64,000 nucleotides of DNA from Flectobacillus rivi (GCF_030056655.1 NZ_JASHIE010000006.1:310001-374000); one strand, 5' to 3'. Counted from the stretch's first letter, positions 1 through 9,873 are shown. The notes: generated by a model not told the origin, from the sequence alone. Made by a program: numbers and translations.

Positions 1-554
1 GTATTACTTGGAATCACAAACCCTTTTCTGAGAGAATCTGTTGGGTTATGTAGACCAGGTCCAAAATATAGGACATTTTTATCCGTCGATTGAGGAATGT
101 CCTTTAAGAGATTGCCTGCGAAAATATGAAGGTTGTGAAGTTTATCACCATTGATTTCCAGCGACAAATTTGCGGGTGAATTTAAGTGAAAAAATATAGT
201 ATTATTCACCAGTTTGTAGTTCAATCCTTTAGGTTTTGGTCGGATGTTAAGCGTTTGAATATTGCCATTGTTCTTTGTAACCGCAACTTCTACCTCTTTT
301 TCAAAATCAAAATATACCATTGATGCTTCTTGCACATTATCGGCATCTACTTTGACTTTATACTCGTAAAGATCTTGCCATTGCCCTCCCTTTGAACGAA
401 CTCGGACGGTAAAGTCATCATTGTGAGCTCCATAATACAAAGCTTTTGGTACTGAATATATGCTTATTTGAGCACTTAAAGTTTGAGATAGAAGGAACCA
501 TCCCAAGGTAAATATTCCAAGAAGTCTTTGCTTTGCTAATAGTATATAGTGCAT
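1..554 (-). CDS. Secreted beta-helix glycoside hydrolase (GH28/GH49-like), N-terminal part
   Basis: The frame is open from an ATG at 554 down to base 1, so only the first 184 codons are present and the C-terminus lies outside the window. The protein starts with a signal peptide (about residues 1-30, ending LSAQ). A beta-sandwich-like stretch follows, with GEWQDLYEY-type words (here GGQWQDLYEYKVKVD) and LHNLHIFA. From memory, this arrangement is the N-terminal domain that precedes the right-handed beta-helix in Bacteroidota GH28/GH49-like polysaccharide hydrolases. The catalytic helix is not visible, so substrate cannot be inferred. It is the last visible gene of the minus-strand glycosidase cluster, 67 bp downstream of the GH97 gene, and probably co-transcribed with it. 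Confidence 0.7.
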   Translation of the reverse strand, partial: MHYILLAKQRLLGIFTLGWFLLSQTLSAQISIYSVPKALYYGAHNDDFTVRVRSKGGQWQDLYEYKVKVDADNVQEASMVYFDFEKEVEVAVTKNNGNIQTLNIRPKPKGLNYKLVNNTIFFHLNSPANLSLEINGDKLHNLHIFAGNLLKDIPQSTDKNVLYFGPGLHNPTDSLRKGFVIPSN

Positions 555-621
555 GATTTTTCTGTAAATAGATTTCTTTAAATTTTAAGATGGACCAAAA
601 TTGAAGCTTGAAATACCTCAT

Positions 622-2451
622 CTACTTGATTTCTTCCAGTATAATGGCTTGTCCGCCTTTGGCTTTGATGTTAAAAGGAACTACACTGTTTTTCTGTATT
701 GTCATCACTCGTTTATGAATCGTTTTGAAATTCTCATCATCCTCATAGATTGACATTTTGTACTTTTTCCCAGCAGATAAAAAGTCTAAGGTCAACTTTC
801 CTGACCAGTCGTTGAAGCCTGTTGCTGTTCCTACAAACCAAGTTGTTCCTTTGCGTCTGGCTACGCTAATATGCTGACCAATTTCACCCTGTAAATAGCG
901 ACTTTCATCCCAAACAGTAGGAACGTGCGTAAAAAACTCTATTTCACCTTCGTTTTTATAGTCTGCGGGATTCCCATACCAGAAAATGGCTTGGAGGGGA
1001 CTAAAATATACTACCGACAACGCCAACTGCTGTCCTCTGCTTACCAATAATTTATTAGAAAAAGATTTTATGCTATTAGGATAACAGTACGTATAATCAG
1101 CAGCGCCAGCCAAATAACGGGTAAAAGGAAGTACCATATTATGGAATGCATCGGGTGCATTTTCGTTGCCTCGAATACCTTCTTGTGTGAGCAAATTTGG
1201 GTAAGAATGACTCAAGCCTGTGGGTTTGTAATTGTCATGTATATTGAGGATAAAACCATAATCAAGCGTTTTTTTAATGGCATAGTTCAGCCAAGTAATT
1301 CCTTTTTGACTTAAACCATCTACAAAACCAAACTTAAATCCTGCAACGCCCCATTTTTTGTAAAGCGGTAAAATTTCGTCTAAATGAGCCAGTAAGCCTA
1401 TTTTATTGACATACAAAATCACGCCAACGCCTTTCTCTTTTCCATGGGCAATTACTTGATGCAAATCGAGTTCAGGAATAATTTGTGTTGGGTCTGAGGA
1501 AGTTCTAAACTCAGCGCCATACCAACCTGCATCAAACATGATATACTGAAAATTGTGAGCTGCGGCAAAATCTACTCCAGCAAGTCCATCTTTCGTATTA
1601 AGTGATAAACGAAGTACTTTGCCAGGTTTTATCCAGTTTGGAATAGTGTCGTTGTAAGCGGTTGTAAGTCTGAACGCTAAATCGCTAAATTGATGCAATT
1701 CTACAGCCGAAGAAGCCACGCTGATAGTTCGCCAAGGCGTAGTAAATTCACGGTCAAAAACAACAGAATCTTTTCTAAATGCGATGCCTAAAGAATGAGG
1801 TTCCATTCCTTTACAAAGCTCGGCTTTGGTATAGCTGCGATTATCAGCCTCGCCAATACTCAAGTACTTTTTTTCGTGAGTCAGAGTTGATGGAAAATCA
1901 GAGGTTTTAGTCAGAGAGTCAATAAGCGTAGGTTTAAAAACAGATTCTTCATTATACTGATATAGAGTGAAGTTTTGAATCAAATTAAAGGTAGTATATT
2001 CCTTTTTAATCACCTCTACTTGATTTTTGGTGGGCTTGGGAAGTACGTAGCGAAATGCGATACTGCTGTCAAAAGCCCTAAAAATGACCTGAAAAGGGTA
2101 TGAGTTAGATTGACAATTTAGCGTTAGCTCATGATAATGATTCATAATTTTTGCGTTTTCGCCTAATCTCCATTGAATCATTTCATTTACAGTACGCTTT
2201 TGTTGTTTAAGAATACTCACTTGTTGTCCTAGGACTTGTTTTTGAAGTCCCAGCCCCATATTTGACCAATCGACAATGGGTTTACCTTGTTGCTCTATTT
2301 TATAAACTAACTCTTTTTTGTCATTGACTTTGACTAGGACTACGGTCTTCTTTGAAGGAGAAGCAAGCCTGTAAGTCTGAGACAGCCCAGCATGCTGTCC
2401 TATCAAGGCAATCATACCAAATATGATAAGTTGGTGGAGTATTTTTTTCAT
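622..2451 (-). CDS. GH97 family glycoside hydrolase (alpha-glucosidase/alpha-galactosidase type)
   Basis: A 609-residue secreted protein with a signal peptide ending near residue 24. It has the GH97 layout: an N-terminal beta-sandwich (about 28-270), a (beta/alpha)8 catalytic barrel (about 280-520) and a C-terminal beta-domain. GH97 enzymes hydrolyse alpha-glucosides (inverting, SusB-like) or alpha-galactosides (retaining). The family motif KPTGL..SYPNL..EG.RGNE is present, with the likely acid Glu at residue 430. The barrel strand that carries the nucleophile Asp of retaining members (K-V/I-D-F) reads KFGF here, with Gly375. The SusB-type base Glu (HE) is replaced by Asp406 (HDN). The enzyme is thus not of the retaining galactosidase type, and its activity is uncertain. 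It sits 99 bp downstream of the alpha/beta hydrolase gene in the same direction. Confidence 0.88.
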   Translation of the reverse strand: MKKILHQLIIFGMIALIGQHAGLSQTYRLASPSKKTVVLVKVNDKKELVYKIEQQGKPIVDWSNMGLGLQKQVLGQQVSILKQQKRTVNEMIQWRLGENAKIMNHYHELTLNCQSNSYPFQVIFRAFDSSIAFRYVLPKPTKNQVEVIKKEYTTFNLIQNFTLYQYNEESVFKPTLIDSLTKTSDFPSTLTHEKKYLSIGEADNRSYTKAELCKGMEPHSLGIAFRKDSVVFDREFTTPWRTISVASSAVELHQFSDLAFRLTTAYNDTIPNWIKPGKVLRLSLNTKDGLAGVDFAAAHNFQYIMFDAGWYGAEFRTSSDPTQIIPELDLHQVIAHGKEKGVGVILYVNKIGLLAHLDEILPLYKKWGVAGFKFGFVDGLSQKGITWLNYAIKKTLDYGFILNIHDNYKPTGLSHSYPNLLTQEGIRGNENAPDAFHNMVLPFTRYLAGAADYTYCYPNSIKSFSNKLLVSRGQQLALSVVYFSPLQAIFWYGNPADYKNEGEIEFFTHVPTVWDESRYLQGEIGQHISVARRKGTTWFVGTATGFNDWSGKLTLDFLSAGKKYKMSIYEDDENFKTIHKRVMTIQKNSVVPFNIKAKGGQAIILEEIK

Positions 2452-2550
2452 GAGTTAATACTAAGTTTAATATGAGATAAGATGATATAACGAATAGTCT
2501 TAGTTTTTACAGCCTTCGATAAAGCGTAAGAAATGAAGCATGACCGAGAA

Positions 2551-4203
2551 CTATTTTTGATGGATATAAAAGGTTTGACTTTCAGATTCTGCAGTTTTAA
2601 CCTTTGGCGAATGCGTACGACCATATTGCCAAGCAACCACTGTCACAGCGATAGGAAACTTCGCTTTGGGAGGGATTGCCGTAATAAATATTCGATTTCC
2701 TACTATCCTCGCAGGGCCGCTTTCTACATAATATTGAACTGGCAAATTTGCATTTGAAGTAGCTTTTAGTGCAAAGGATTTCAGGGAAGTGGGTATGTCT
2801 TCTATTTTAGGGAAGGTGATTTCCTGAGATATACCTTCTAGATTCTTAGCTGGAATCCGAATTTTAGCTTGTTGTACTGCTGGTTTGTAAGTAGAATTTC
2901 CTGGATATTTAATAGCTAACCACAAATCATGAGCCGTTTCATGGTTGTAGCCACGTTCAAAACTGACCTGAAAAGTTCTTTGATTTATTTGTCGAAAAGG
3001 ACCTGCAATCTTTTCTAATTTAATACTGGAGGCATCATTTGGATGATTTATCGGAGCTCCCGCAGGCATTTTAGTCCAATCGACAAGTCGCGGACTTATA
3101 GCTGGAACAGTATCCAAGAAAGTTGGTTTTAATTGAAACGATATTCCATCCTGAAGAGGCTGGAAGGATATATCAAGCTGTTGATGAGTATTCTGTTGAG
3201 CAATGGTAGCGCCATTTTGTTCTACTCCAACTAAAGCTGGTTTTTGACCTCTAAAACGAGCTTGGTATTGCTCAACCGCTTTTGCGGTTTGCTTATCAAA
3301 AAACCAAAAAGCATCCTCCTTTTTTCCTTGAAAAGTTGATATGGAAGCTGCTTTTGCAGAAGGTTCTCGATTCAATCTGAATCGTTCGACCAACCAGCCA
3401 GTCTTTTGTGGATCGATGGGTTGAAGTTTGGCTGGTATTTTCCCATTATAATTTTGGGGATAACGATACTGTACGGCTTTTTTGATATAAAAAGCCAGAA
3501 AGGAAGTTTTTTCATCACTTGTAGCAAAATGCCCTTCAGCAGGACAAGCTAGCATACTCAAGGGCATATTAGGATGCTCATTACGTTCTTTTAACCCTTC
3601 GTTTGCCCATGTTTCGGCGACTTCATATTCTCCCATGGTTTCAAGCGAGGGAATAAAATCAATAGTGCGATTTCCCCAAATATTGGGAGCAAATGGTTCT
3701 CCTCTAAAATAGGGCCATTGTCCGCTTACTGATAGTGCAGCTATGGTTCTTTCTGGATTCCAAGCCGCCAAATAATAAGGCCAACTTGCTGCCGCTGAAT
3801 GCCCTATTGCCAAATAGGGAACGAAGTTTAATTCCTCATAACCAGAAATTTTAGCCACATATGCCAAAATAGTGTCCAATGTTTTTCCTGAACCTTTTTC
3901 AAAGTTAAAGAAAGGGTCAAAAGAAGGTGAAACCCAAATCTCGGCAAAATCCAGCTTTGTTAATGCATCTCTAAAAATTTTGCTTTCTAGAATCGATATT
4001 TCTTCCATATTGTGCTGTGCCAACACAATACCTTTTACTTGTTTGCATTTTTCGGGTATCCATAAATAAGCCTTTGCTGTTCCTTTATTTCTGGCAGGGT
4101 TTTGTACTACTGTTGACCATTGCCATACTTGCGCATTCAATGTCATTTGAGAGAATACCCATAAGATTATATTCACCAAAAAAATCCTCATTACTTTCAT
4201 CAT
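2551..4203 (-). CDS. Secreted alpha/beta-hydrolase-fold protein, possible carbohydrate esterase
   Basis: A 550-residue protein with a signal peptide (residues 1-24, ending LNAQ). The N-terminal half has an alpha/beta hydrolase pattern: a nucleophile elbow GHSAAASW after a hydrophobic strand (YLAIGHS) and a plausible catalytic His in PAEGHFATSD. The C-terminal part (about 300-550) is rich in beta structure and looks like Ig-like accessory domains. I do not recognise a named esterase family. Its place between GH2 and GH97 genes suggests it removes an ester substituent from the same glycan, which is inference. A 433-bp gap separates it from the upstream GH2 gene, so it may have its own promoter. 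The first Met is used; Met2 and Met5 are alternatives. Confidence 0.65.
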   Translation of the reverse strand: MMKVMRIFLVNIILWVFSQMTLNAQVWQWSTVVQNPARNKGTAKAYLWIPEKCKQVKGIVLAQHNMEEISILESKIFRDALTKLDFAEIWVSPSFDPFFNFEKGSGKTLDTILAYVAKISGYEELNFVPYLAIGHSAAASWPYYLAAWNPERTIAALSVSGQWPYFRGEPFAPNIWGNRTIDFIPSLETMGEYEVAETWANEGLKERNEHPNMPLSMLACPAEGHFATSDEKTSFLAFYIKKAVQYRYPQNYNGKIPAKLQPIDPQKTGWLVERFRLNREPSAKAASISTFQGKKEDAFWFFDKQTAKAVEQYQARFRGQKPALVGVEQNGATIAQQNTHQQLDISFQPLQDGISFQLKPTFLDTVPAISPRLVDWTKMPAGAPINHPNDASSIKLEKIAGPFRQINQRTFQVSFERGYNHETAHDLWLAIKYPGNSTYKPAVQQAKIRIPAKNLEGISQEITFPKIEDIPTSLKSFALKATSNANLPVQYYVESGPARIVGNRIFITAIPPKAKFPIAVTVVAWQYGRTHSPKVKTAESESQTFYIHQK

Positions 4204-4636
4204 TGATACATTAAATAGATATTCGAGTTTGCATTCAGATGCCTTCTGAGTATAAGAGATTTTTTAGGGTGGGAGATAACCTTTTTCTAGTAGTTATTAT
4301 AAAATATATTTTATTTTGGATCTGATTACTGGACAAAACGAGTTCTTCAGGAGTTTGGACTGCATTACTGAATTTCACAAAACAGTTTTAAACTGTTTAA
4401 AAAAGTAAGTCTAAGACTAAGTCCTGAACGAGGAACTTCAATATTGTTCAGTAAAATGATTTTGAAAATATTGAAAAGTGATTGATTTTCAGTAAAATGC
4501 AATTTAGGAAAGTGGGTTGTATTTTCGAAACCCAATATTCAAAATGAATGGTGCTACAAATCAAATCCTACTTCAATAAAATAGGCTACAGGTATAACCC
4601 GTAGCCTATTTGTCTCCCAATTTTCAATTCCATTTT
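4204..4636. other. Intergenic region with a 12-bp direct repeat and a hairpin
   Basis: This 433-bp non-coding gap lies upstream of the alpha/beta hydrolase and downstream of the GH2 gene. The 12-mer TTCAGTAAAATG occurs twice, at 4447-4458 and 4488-4499, a 41-bp period close to four helical turns. The copies lie 250-300 bp upstream of the minus-strand start at 4203. They could be regulator sites or chance in AT-rich DNA. No convincing -7 box was found on the minus strand and no small ORF stands out. Confidence 0.4.
4580..4610 (-). terminator. Hairpin terminator downstream of the GH2 gene
   Basis: Perfect 10-bp arms AATAGGCTAC (4580-4589) and GTAGCCTATT (4601-4610) enclose an 11-base loop. It starts 27 bp after the GH2 stop codon, and an AT-rich tract follows on the minus strand. 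It would separate the GH95-GH2 transcript from the alpha/beta hydrolase and GH97 genes. Confidence 0.65.
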
Positions 4637-7216
4637 TCAATTCCCATAGACCTCAAACTCAGATAAACCTATGAGTGAAATCGTATTTCTTCTGTCAAAT
4701 TTGATTCGTATCAACCCTGCTTTGGTTGGTTCTTTGAACGTATGCGTAAGCAAGGTTTCTTTTTGTACTTCTGTGTTATGTGTCGAAATAGTTTTCCAGT
4801 TGATGCCATCATTGCTGATTTCAACGCTATAATTGATGATACCATCTTGCGGGAAAGCGACTTTTATTTCTGTAAGTTTGTAAGTATTCTCTAAGTCGAT
4901 TTGCAACCAGGTGTCTTGCGTTGTTGTCTTGGCTTTCCAATAGGTTTGTAAAGACCCATCATTCACATAGCGACCTGTATGGTTGGCTTCTTCGCTTGAT
5001 ACACGAGTAGGGCGGTTAAATACCAAATTGACTTTTCCTTTGCGTTCGGCAGGTACGATGTCGTCATATTTCACATAAGGGCGTTCAGTGATTTTTGGCG
5101 TCGTACTTGCCAAAAATGCAGGGGCATTTTTAGAAACAATCGTAATGAAGGCATCTTCTAAGCCCGACGCTGATGCTTTGATGACCGACGTACCAGCATA
5201 ATGCGAACGAAACTCAATGGCTGCTTTCCCATCTCTTATGGCAATATTAGATTGATTAGAGAAAGTGATTGACGAGCCCCCAGGGAACTCACCTGGTCCC
5301 GAAACCAAGCTAAGAGTAACCTCTGGCGAATTGCTTAATTCTCTTCCTTGTGCATCTAATACTGTTACTAATAAATGTACGTCGTCTGTTCCGTCGGCTT
5401 GTTGAATCACGGTTTTATCAGCACTCAATTTGAGTTTGGCTGGTGTTCCTGCCACAGTCGGAGCTGGCGGTTCTATGCCTCTGTATGCTTTACGGTACCA
5501 ATACCATTTGTTTTTGGGAATACGCTGATAATCAATGATTCCCATTTGTCCTAACTGACCTGCGTGCGTACCATAATCAAAACCTGACCAAATGGCTTGG
5601 CCGCTTCTCCATTCAAATTGTGGCTGAGATTCCATATCGCCCCAACCAGCGTCGTATTTGCCCGGACGAAAATCAATCACCGAACCATATTCACTTACAA
5701 CACTTGCTACGCCTGGTTTGATAAACAACCTTGCACCATCGCCATTGTAGCCAGCTATATCGCCTAATTTATCAATTTCTCCTCGTTGCGAACCACCGAT
5801 AGCCGCCGCTCGTGTTGGGTCGAGTTCGTGGCTATACGCTACCAATTCTTTCAATAGTTCACGTACTTTTGGCATGGTGCTTTGGTGTGTAAAGAAAGGC
5901 TCGTTACACATACTCCAAGTAATAATAGAAGGGTGGTTACGATTGACACGAATCATTTCTCTTAAACTGGTTTTCAAGCTTTCGCCAAAAGGCTTGCTGT
6001 CTTCGTCATAGTAAGGATAAGTACCAGGCCCTTGAAACCAACCGCCTTCGCCTGTTGCTCCACCAACGCCCCAAAAGTTGTTTTCCGACCAAAACAACAT
6101 CCCCAATTTATCGCAAGCGTCAGCAAAAGCTGGGTCGTGTGGGTAATGTGAGCCACGGATAAAGTCGAATCCTGCGTCTTTGATTAATTGTACATCACGG
6201 TAAAAACCAGTGTTCGTTACGGCACTCGCCCAACCTGCGTGGTCTTGGTGTACGTTTGCCCCTTTGAAATAATAATGTTCGCCATTTAAGAAAAATCCTT
6301 TGTCGGCTGTCCATTCAACCCATCTAAACCCAAAAGGTGTTTCGTACTGGTCAAGCAATACTTTGCCGTTTTCATACAATTTGCTCACCAATTTATACAT
6401 AAATGGATGCGTTGGATGCCAAAGTTTGGGCTGAGGAATGCTATTGCCTGTTTGTTCAAAAGTTACTACGCCGTTGGCAGGAATCGTTTGATTAGACGAA
6501 AAAGTATCTACAACCTTGCCCGTTGGGTCAAGTACTGAAGTGCGAAGGGTTATTTTTTTAGGACTATTGTTTTTGTTTGCTACTTCGGTACTAACCGATA
6601 CAAGGCCTTCTTTTGCCGAAACTTTCGGTGTTTTAACGAAAGTTCCATACCATGTTACGTGCGTAGGATTGGTGACAATCAACGAAACGTCACGGTATAT
6701 ACCTCCTGTAAAATTATGGTCGCCATTGCGAGGGGCAATTCTTGGACTCCAATGATTCGATAATCGAACTGCAATGGTATTATCACCCACTTTAAGGGCT
6801 TTGGTAATATCGAATGTAAAACCCGTGTAGCCACTGGCGTGTGTACCTACCAATGTACCATTGACAAACACTTCGGCTTCACGGAAGGCTCCTTCAAACT
6901 CCAAAGAAACGTTTTTGTTCTTCCAAGAAGCTGGCATAGTGATATGTTTGCGATACCAACCAAACCCAACATACCAACGAGCTTCCTGATAATACGGTAA
7001 ACTAAAGTTATGTGGAAGATTGATATTTTTCCATGCCTTATCGCTAAACGCTGTTTTTTCGGCTTGTGTCGTATCTCCTAAAAAGAACTTCCATTCTCGG
7101 TTGATATTGATTTTACTTCTGACCGATTGAGCGTTTAAAACGCCACAAAAAAGGCAAAATAATGCCATAATCCCTATTTTAGGGATAAAGTGTTTATTAC
7201 AGTTCATCGTTAACAA
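4637..7216 (-). CDS. GH2 beta-galactosidase/beta-glucuronidase-type enzyme with C-terminal discoidin domain
   Basis: An 859-residue secreted enzyme with a signal peptide ending near residue 29 (VLNAQS). Domain order is GH2 sugar-binding domain (about 35-200), Ig-like domain (200-310), TIM barrel (310-600), bacterial Ig-like domain (about 610-720) and a discoidin/F5-8 type C (CBM32-like) domain (about 730-859; GRYVNDGSLQTYWKA, WLQIDLENTY). The acid/base Glu is E439 in SMCNEP and the nucleophile is E509 in VVSEYGS, both in the expected GH2 contexts. The family cleaves beta-galactosides, beta-glucuronides or beta-mannosides; the exact sugar is not readable here. It lies 98 bp behind the GH95 gene with a hairpin between, and likely acts with it in the periplasm or at the cell surface. 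Confidence 0.92.
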   Translation of the reverse strand: MLTMNCNKHFIPKIGIMALFCLFCGVLNAQSVRSKININREWKFFLGDTTQAEKTAFSDKAWKNINLPHNFSLPYYQEARWYVGFGWYRKHITMPASWKNKNVSLEFEGAFREAEVFVNGTLVGTHASGYTGFTFDITKALKVGDNTIAVRLSNHWSPRIAPRNGDHNFTGGIYRDVSLIVTNPTHVTWYGTFVKTPKVSAKEGLVSVSTEVANKNNSPKKITLRTSVLDPTGKVVDTFSSNQTIPANGVVTFEQTGNSIPQPKLWHPTHPFMYKLVSKLYENGKVLLDQYETPFGFRWVEWTADKGFFLNGEHYYFKGANVHQDHAGWASAVTNTGFYRDVQLIKDAGFDFIRGSHYPHDPAFADACDKLGMLFWSENNFWGVGGATGEGGWFQGPGTYPYYDEDSKPFGESLKTSLREMIRVNRNHPSIITWSMCNEPFFTHQSTMPKVRELLKELVAYSHELDPTRAAAIGGSQRGEIDKLGDIAGYNGDGARLFIKPGVASVVSEYGSVIDFRPGKYDAGWGDMESQPQFEWRSGQAIWSGFDYGTHAGQLGQMGIIDYQRIPKNKWYWYRKAYRGIEPPAPTVAGTPAKLKLSADKTVIQQADGTDDVHLLVTVLDAQGRELSNSPEVTLSLVSGPGEFPGGSSITFSNQSNIAIRDGKAAIEFRSHYAGTSVIKASASGLEDAFITIVSKNAPAFLASTTPKITERPYVKYDDIVPAERKGKVNLVFNRPTRVSSEEANHTGRYVNDGSLQTYWKAKTTTQDTWLQIDLENTYKLTEIKVAFPQDGIINYSVEISNDGINWKTISTHNTEVQKETLLTHTFKEPTKAGLIRIKFDRRNTISLIGLSEFEVYGN

Positions 7217-7265
7217 AAAATGGGAGCTATTAGTGAGCCTATGTTTTAGTTTTGGAAAAATACTT

Positions 7266-7303
7266 GAATAGAAGTGCCAATCGTAATATTGACACCTCTA
7301 TTC
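7266..7303 (-). terminator. Imperfect hairpin between the GH95 and GH2 genes
   Basis: Two 16-base arms (7266-7281 and 7288-7303) pair with two mismatches around a 6-base loop. TATTTTTC follows on the minus strand. It lies in the 98-bp gap between the GH95 stop and the GH2 start. It may be an attenuator or processing site that sets relative expression, or a true terminator; the sequence alone cannot say. Confidence 0.5.
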
Positions 7304-7314
7304 AGTACACATCT

Positions 7315-9780
7315 TTATTTTGCTGTAACAAAATAAATTTTGCCTTTAATCGTGTTAAAAGTGGTGGTATAGCCAAAGGTATCTTTTACAGATTTTACGG
7401 AAAGTCCTTTGATAGCCACTGGCGATTGAGTACGAATCACACATTGTTCGCCCACCAATGATTTGAGGGTAGCTTGTTTTAAGCTTGCATTTTCCCATTG
7501 AATCGCTACTTCAAAGCCATTACGAGCTTTTAGGCCTTTCACTTCCCCTTTTGCCCATACTTCTGGTAAAGCGGGTAATAATTCTATTTCGTTGCTGTGG
7601 CTTTGCATCAGCATTTCGGCAATCCCTGCCGTTCCGCCAAAATTACCGTCAATTTGGAAAGGCGGATGGGCACAGAAAAGATTATAGTACGTTCCTCCAG
7701 CATCCGACATATTGATGCTGTTGTTGTAGGTTGGTTTTAAAAGATTTTGTAATAAAACGTGTGCTTTATTTCCGTTCTTTAATCTCGCCCAAAAGCTAAT
7801 TTTCCAAGCCAAACTCCAGCCTGTACCCGCATCTGTACGTACTTCTAAGGACTTTTGGGCTGCTTTGGCATAGGCTGGTGTTTTGTAGGCATCTATCCAT
7901 GAACCCGGATAAAGTGCATACAAATGCGATACGTGGCGGTGTGTGATGTCTCTTTCTTTAAATTCTTCAGTCCATTCCATCAATCTGCCATCGCTTCCAA
8001 TTTTCGGAAGTGTAAGGTTGTCGAGGGCCGTTTGGATATTGACTAAAAGAGGGTCTTTGTCTTGGAGTTCTTTGGCTGCCAATAACACAGTACTAAAAAT
8101 TTCCTGAATCACTTCTTGGTCATGGCTCGGTGCCATACTCATCGAAGCCACCGAGCCATCGGGAGCATAAAAAGAGTTTTCTGGCGAAGAAGTTGGCCCC
8201 GAAACAAGTTTTCCTGTGCGTGGGTCTTTTACCAACCAATCCAAGTAAAATTCAGCCGATTTAAGCAAAGCAGGATATACTTTTTGAAGATATGTTTTGT
8301 CTTTGGTGTAAGTATAATGTTGCCATAAGTGCTGAGAAACCCAACCGCCAGCGGCAATGTGCATACCCCAACTTGGATGCTCGCCTGGTGATGTATAGCC
8401 CCACACGTTTGTTACAGGGTGTACAATCCAGCCTTTTGCTTTGTATTGAATGGCAGCGGTGCGTTCGCCGGGTTTTACAAGCGATTGAATCAATTCGAGT
8501 AAAGGCGTATTGCATTCAGCAAGGTTTGTCACGTCGGCAGGCCAATAATTCATTTGTGCATTGATGTTCACGTGGTAGTCGCCGTTCCAAGGCGTTTGAA
8601 TTTTATTCGACCACATTCCTTGCAAATTGGCTGGCAAGCTTCCTTTTCTTGAAGACGACACCAACAAATAACGCCCAAACTGAAAATATACTTCTTGAAT
8701 ATGTAAGTCGTTGCCCGAAGCATTATTGGTCAAACGAACATTTGTTGGAATGGTATCAGTGGTTAGGTTTGATAAGTTTAAGCTCGCTTTGCTCATCAAA
8801 GACGAAAAATCTTGGGTATGATTTTTTAGCACCAAAGCATAAGGTTTGGCTATTACTTGAGCCAATTGTTTTTGCGTAGTTGTTACGGGATTTTCTCCTA
8901 TAAAAGTAGGATACACTTGCTTGTAATCGGTAGAAGCAACGACATACAACGTCACTTCGTTAGCATTTTTTACGTCTAATACACCATTTTGATACGTGAT
9001 ACTTCCACCTTGACTAAGGGCTTTCAAACGAGTAGCATACTTCATGCCATCGCCTTTGTTGCCATTATGCATGCTACCAGTCATCAACAACTGGTCTTTG
9101 AGGGTTTGTATCGTAAAGCGTTCTGGACGTGTGAGGGATGATTTGAAGCTCAAAGCTCCTTTTTTGTTCGCTGTCAGCCGAATGACCATCGCACGGTCTG
9201 GGTTGCTCACAAATATTTCTCTTGTAAAATCAACACCGTCTTGGCTATAGCGAATTTGTACAAGTCCTTTGCTTAAATCCAATCGGCGAGTATAGTTAGT
9301 ATAGGGTGTGTTCTTCTCGAAATCAAGCTGTAAATCGCCTAATAATTGATAACTTCCATAAGGGTCGTTTGTACCATTTCCTTTGCCCGTACCAGCCCCT
9401 TTAGCGATTTGTGTTCTGTTCGTTAATTCGTTGGCTTCTTTGTATTTACCTTCAAAAAGTAATTGTCTGATTTGGCTCAGATAAGCCGATGCGTCGGGGT
9501 TGTTGTTGTCGCTTGGGCTACCCGACCACAAGCTTTTTTCGTTAAGTTGAATACGTTCTTGATTGACATCGCCAAATACCATTCCCCCCAAGAAGCCATT
9601 TCCAATGGGGAAAGCTTTAAGCCATTCGGGGTCATTGTTCCATCCTTTGTTTACGTCGGCTATCTTAGCATTGGCAGGTTGTTTGTACCATACATATAAA
9701 GGAGGATTACTTTGCTGAGCAAAAATTTGATTGGAAAAAACTATCAACACGACCCAAGAAAAGAGGGTTTTTGAAAACAT
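7315..9780 (-). CDS. GH95 family alpha-L-fucosidase/alpha-L-galactosidase
   Basis: An 821-residue secreted enzyme when started at the ATG at 9780, which gives a clean signal peptide (MFSKTLFSWVVL..FAQQ). The open frame extends 32 codons further up, but a -7 box at 9874-9881 would overlap a start at 9876. An ATG at 9807 is the other option. Family landmarks are all present: AFPIGNGFLGGMVFG and LNEKSLWSG in the N-terminal beta-domain, INAQMNYWPAD with the paired catalytic Asn residues, TSPENSFY with the acid Glu, and QIDGNFGGTAGI with the Asp. The enzyme hydrolyses alpha-1,2-fucosyl or alpha-galactosyl side chains of plant or host glycans. It is the first gene of the minus-strand cluster, divergent from a hybrid two-component regulator that probably controls it. 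Confidence 0.93.
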   Translation of the reverse strand: MFSKTLFSWVVLIVFSNQIFAQQSNPPLYVWYKQPANAKIADVNKGWNNDPEWLKAFPIGNGFLGGMVFGDVNQERIQLNEKSLWSGSPSDNNNPDASAYLSQIRQLLFEGKYKEANELTNRTQIAKGAGTGKGNGTNDPYGSYQLLGDLQLDFEKNTPYTNYTRRLDLSKGLVQIRYSQDGVDFTREIFVSNPDRAMVIRLTANKKGALSFKSSLTRPERFTIQTLKDQLLMTGSMHNGNKGDGMKYATRLKALSQGGSITYQNGVLDVKNANEVTLYVVASTDYKQVYPTFIGENPVTTTQKQLAQVIAKPYALVLKNHTQDFSSLMSKASLNLSNLTTDTIPTNVRLTNNASGNDLHIQEVYFQFGRYLLVSSSRKGSLPANLQGMWSNKIQTPWNGDYHVNINAQMNYWPADVTNLAECNTPLLELIQSLVKPGERTAAIQYKAKGWIVHPVTNVWGYTSPGEHPSWGMHIAAGGWVSQHLWQHYTYTKDKTYLQKVYPALLKSAEFYLDWLVKDPRTGKLVSGPTSSPENSFYAPDGSVASMSMAPSHDQEVIQEIFSTVLLAAKELQDKDPLLVNIQTALDNLTLPKIGSDGRLMEWTEEFKERDITHRHVSHLYALYPGSWIDAYKTPAYAKAAQKSLEVRTDAGTGWSLAWKISFWARLKNGNKAHVLLQNLLKPTYNNSINMSDAGGTYYNLFCAHPPFQIDGNFGGTAGIAEMLMQSHSNEIELLPALPEVWAKGEVKGLKARNGFEVAIQWENASLKQATLKSLVGEQCVIRTQSPVAIKGLSVKSVKDTFGYTTTFNTIKGKIYFVTAK

Positions 9781-9873
9781 TTTTTTAGTTTTTGGGTAAA
9801 ATATCATGATATGGAATTGAGGTAAGTAATTTTTACTACAAATGGAGTTGTCCTGTATTATATTAGAATTATG

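Noticed and set aside
2533..2757. Plus-strand open frame antisense to the end of the alpha/beta hydrolase gene
   Set aside because: It runs across the coding region on the other strand, has atypical composition (rich in Arg and Cys) and no start signal or homology.
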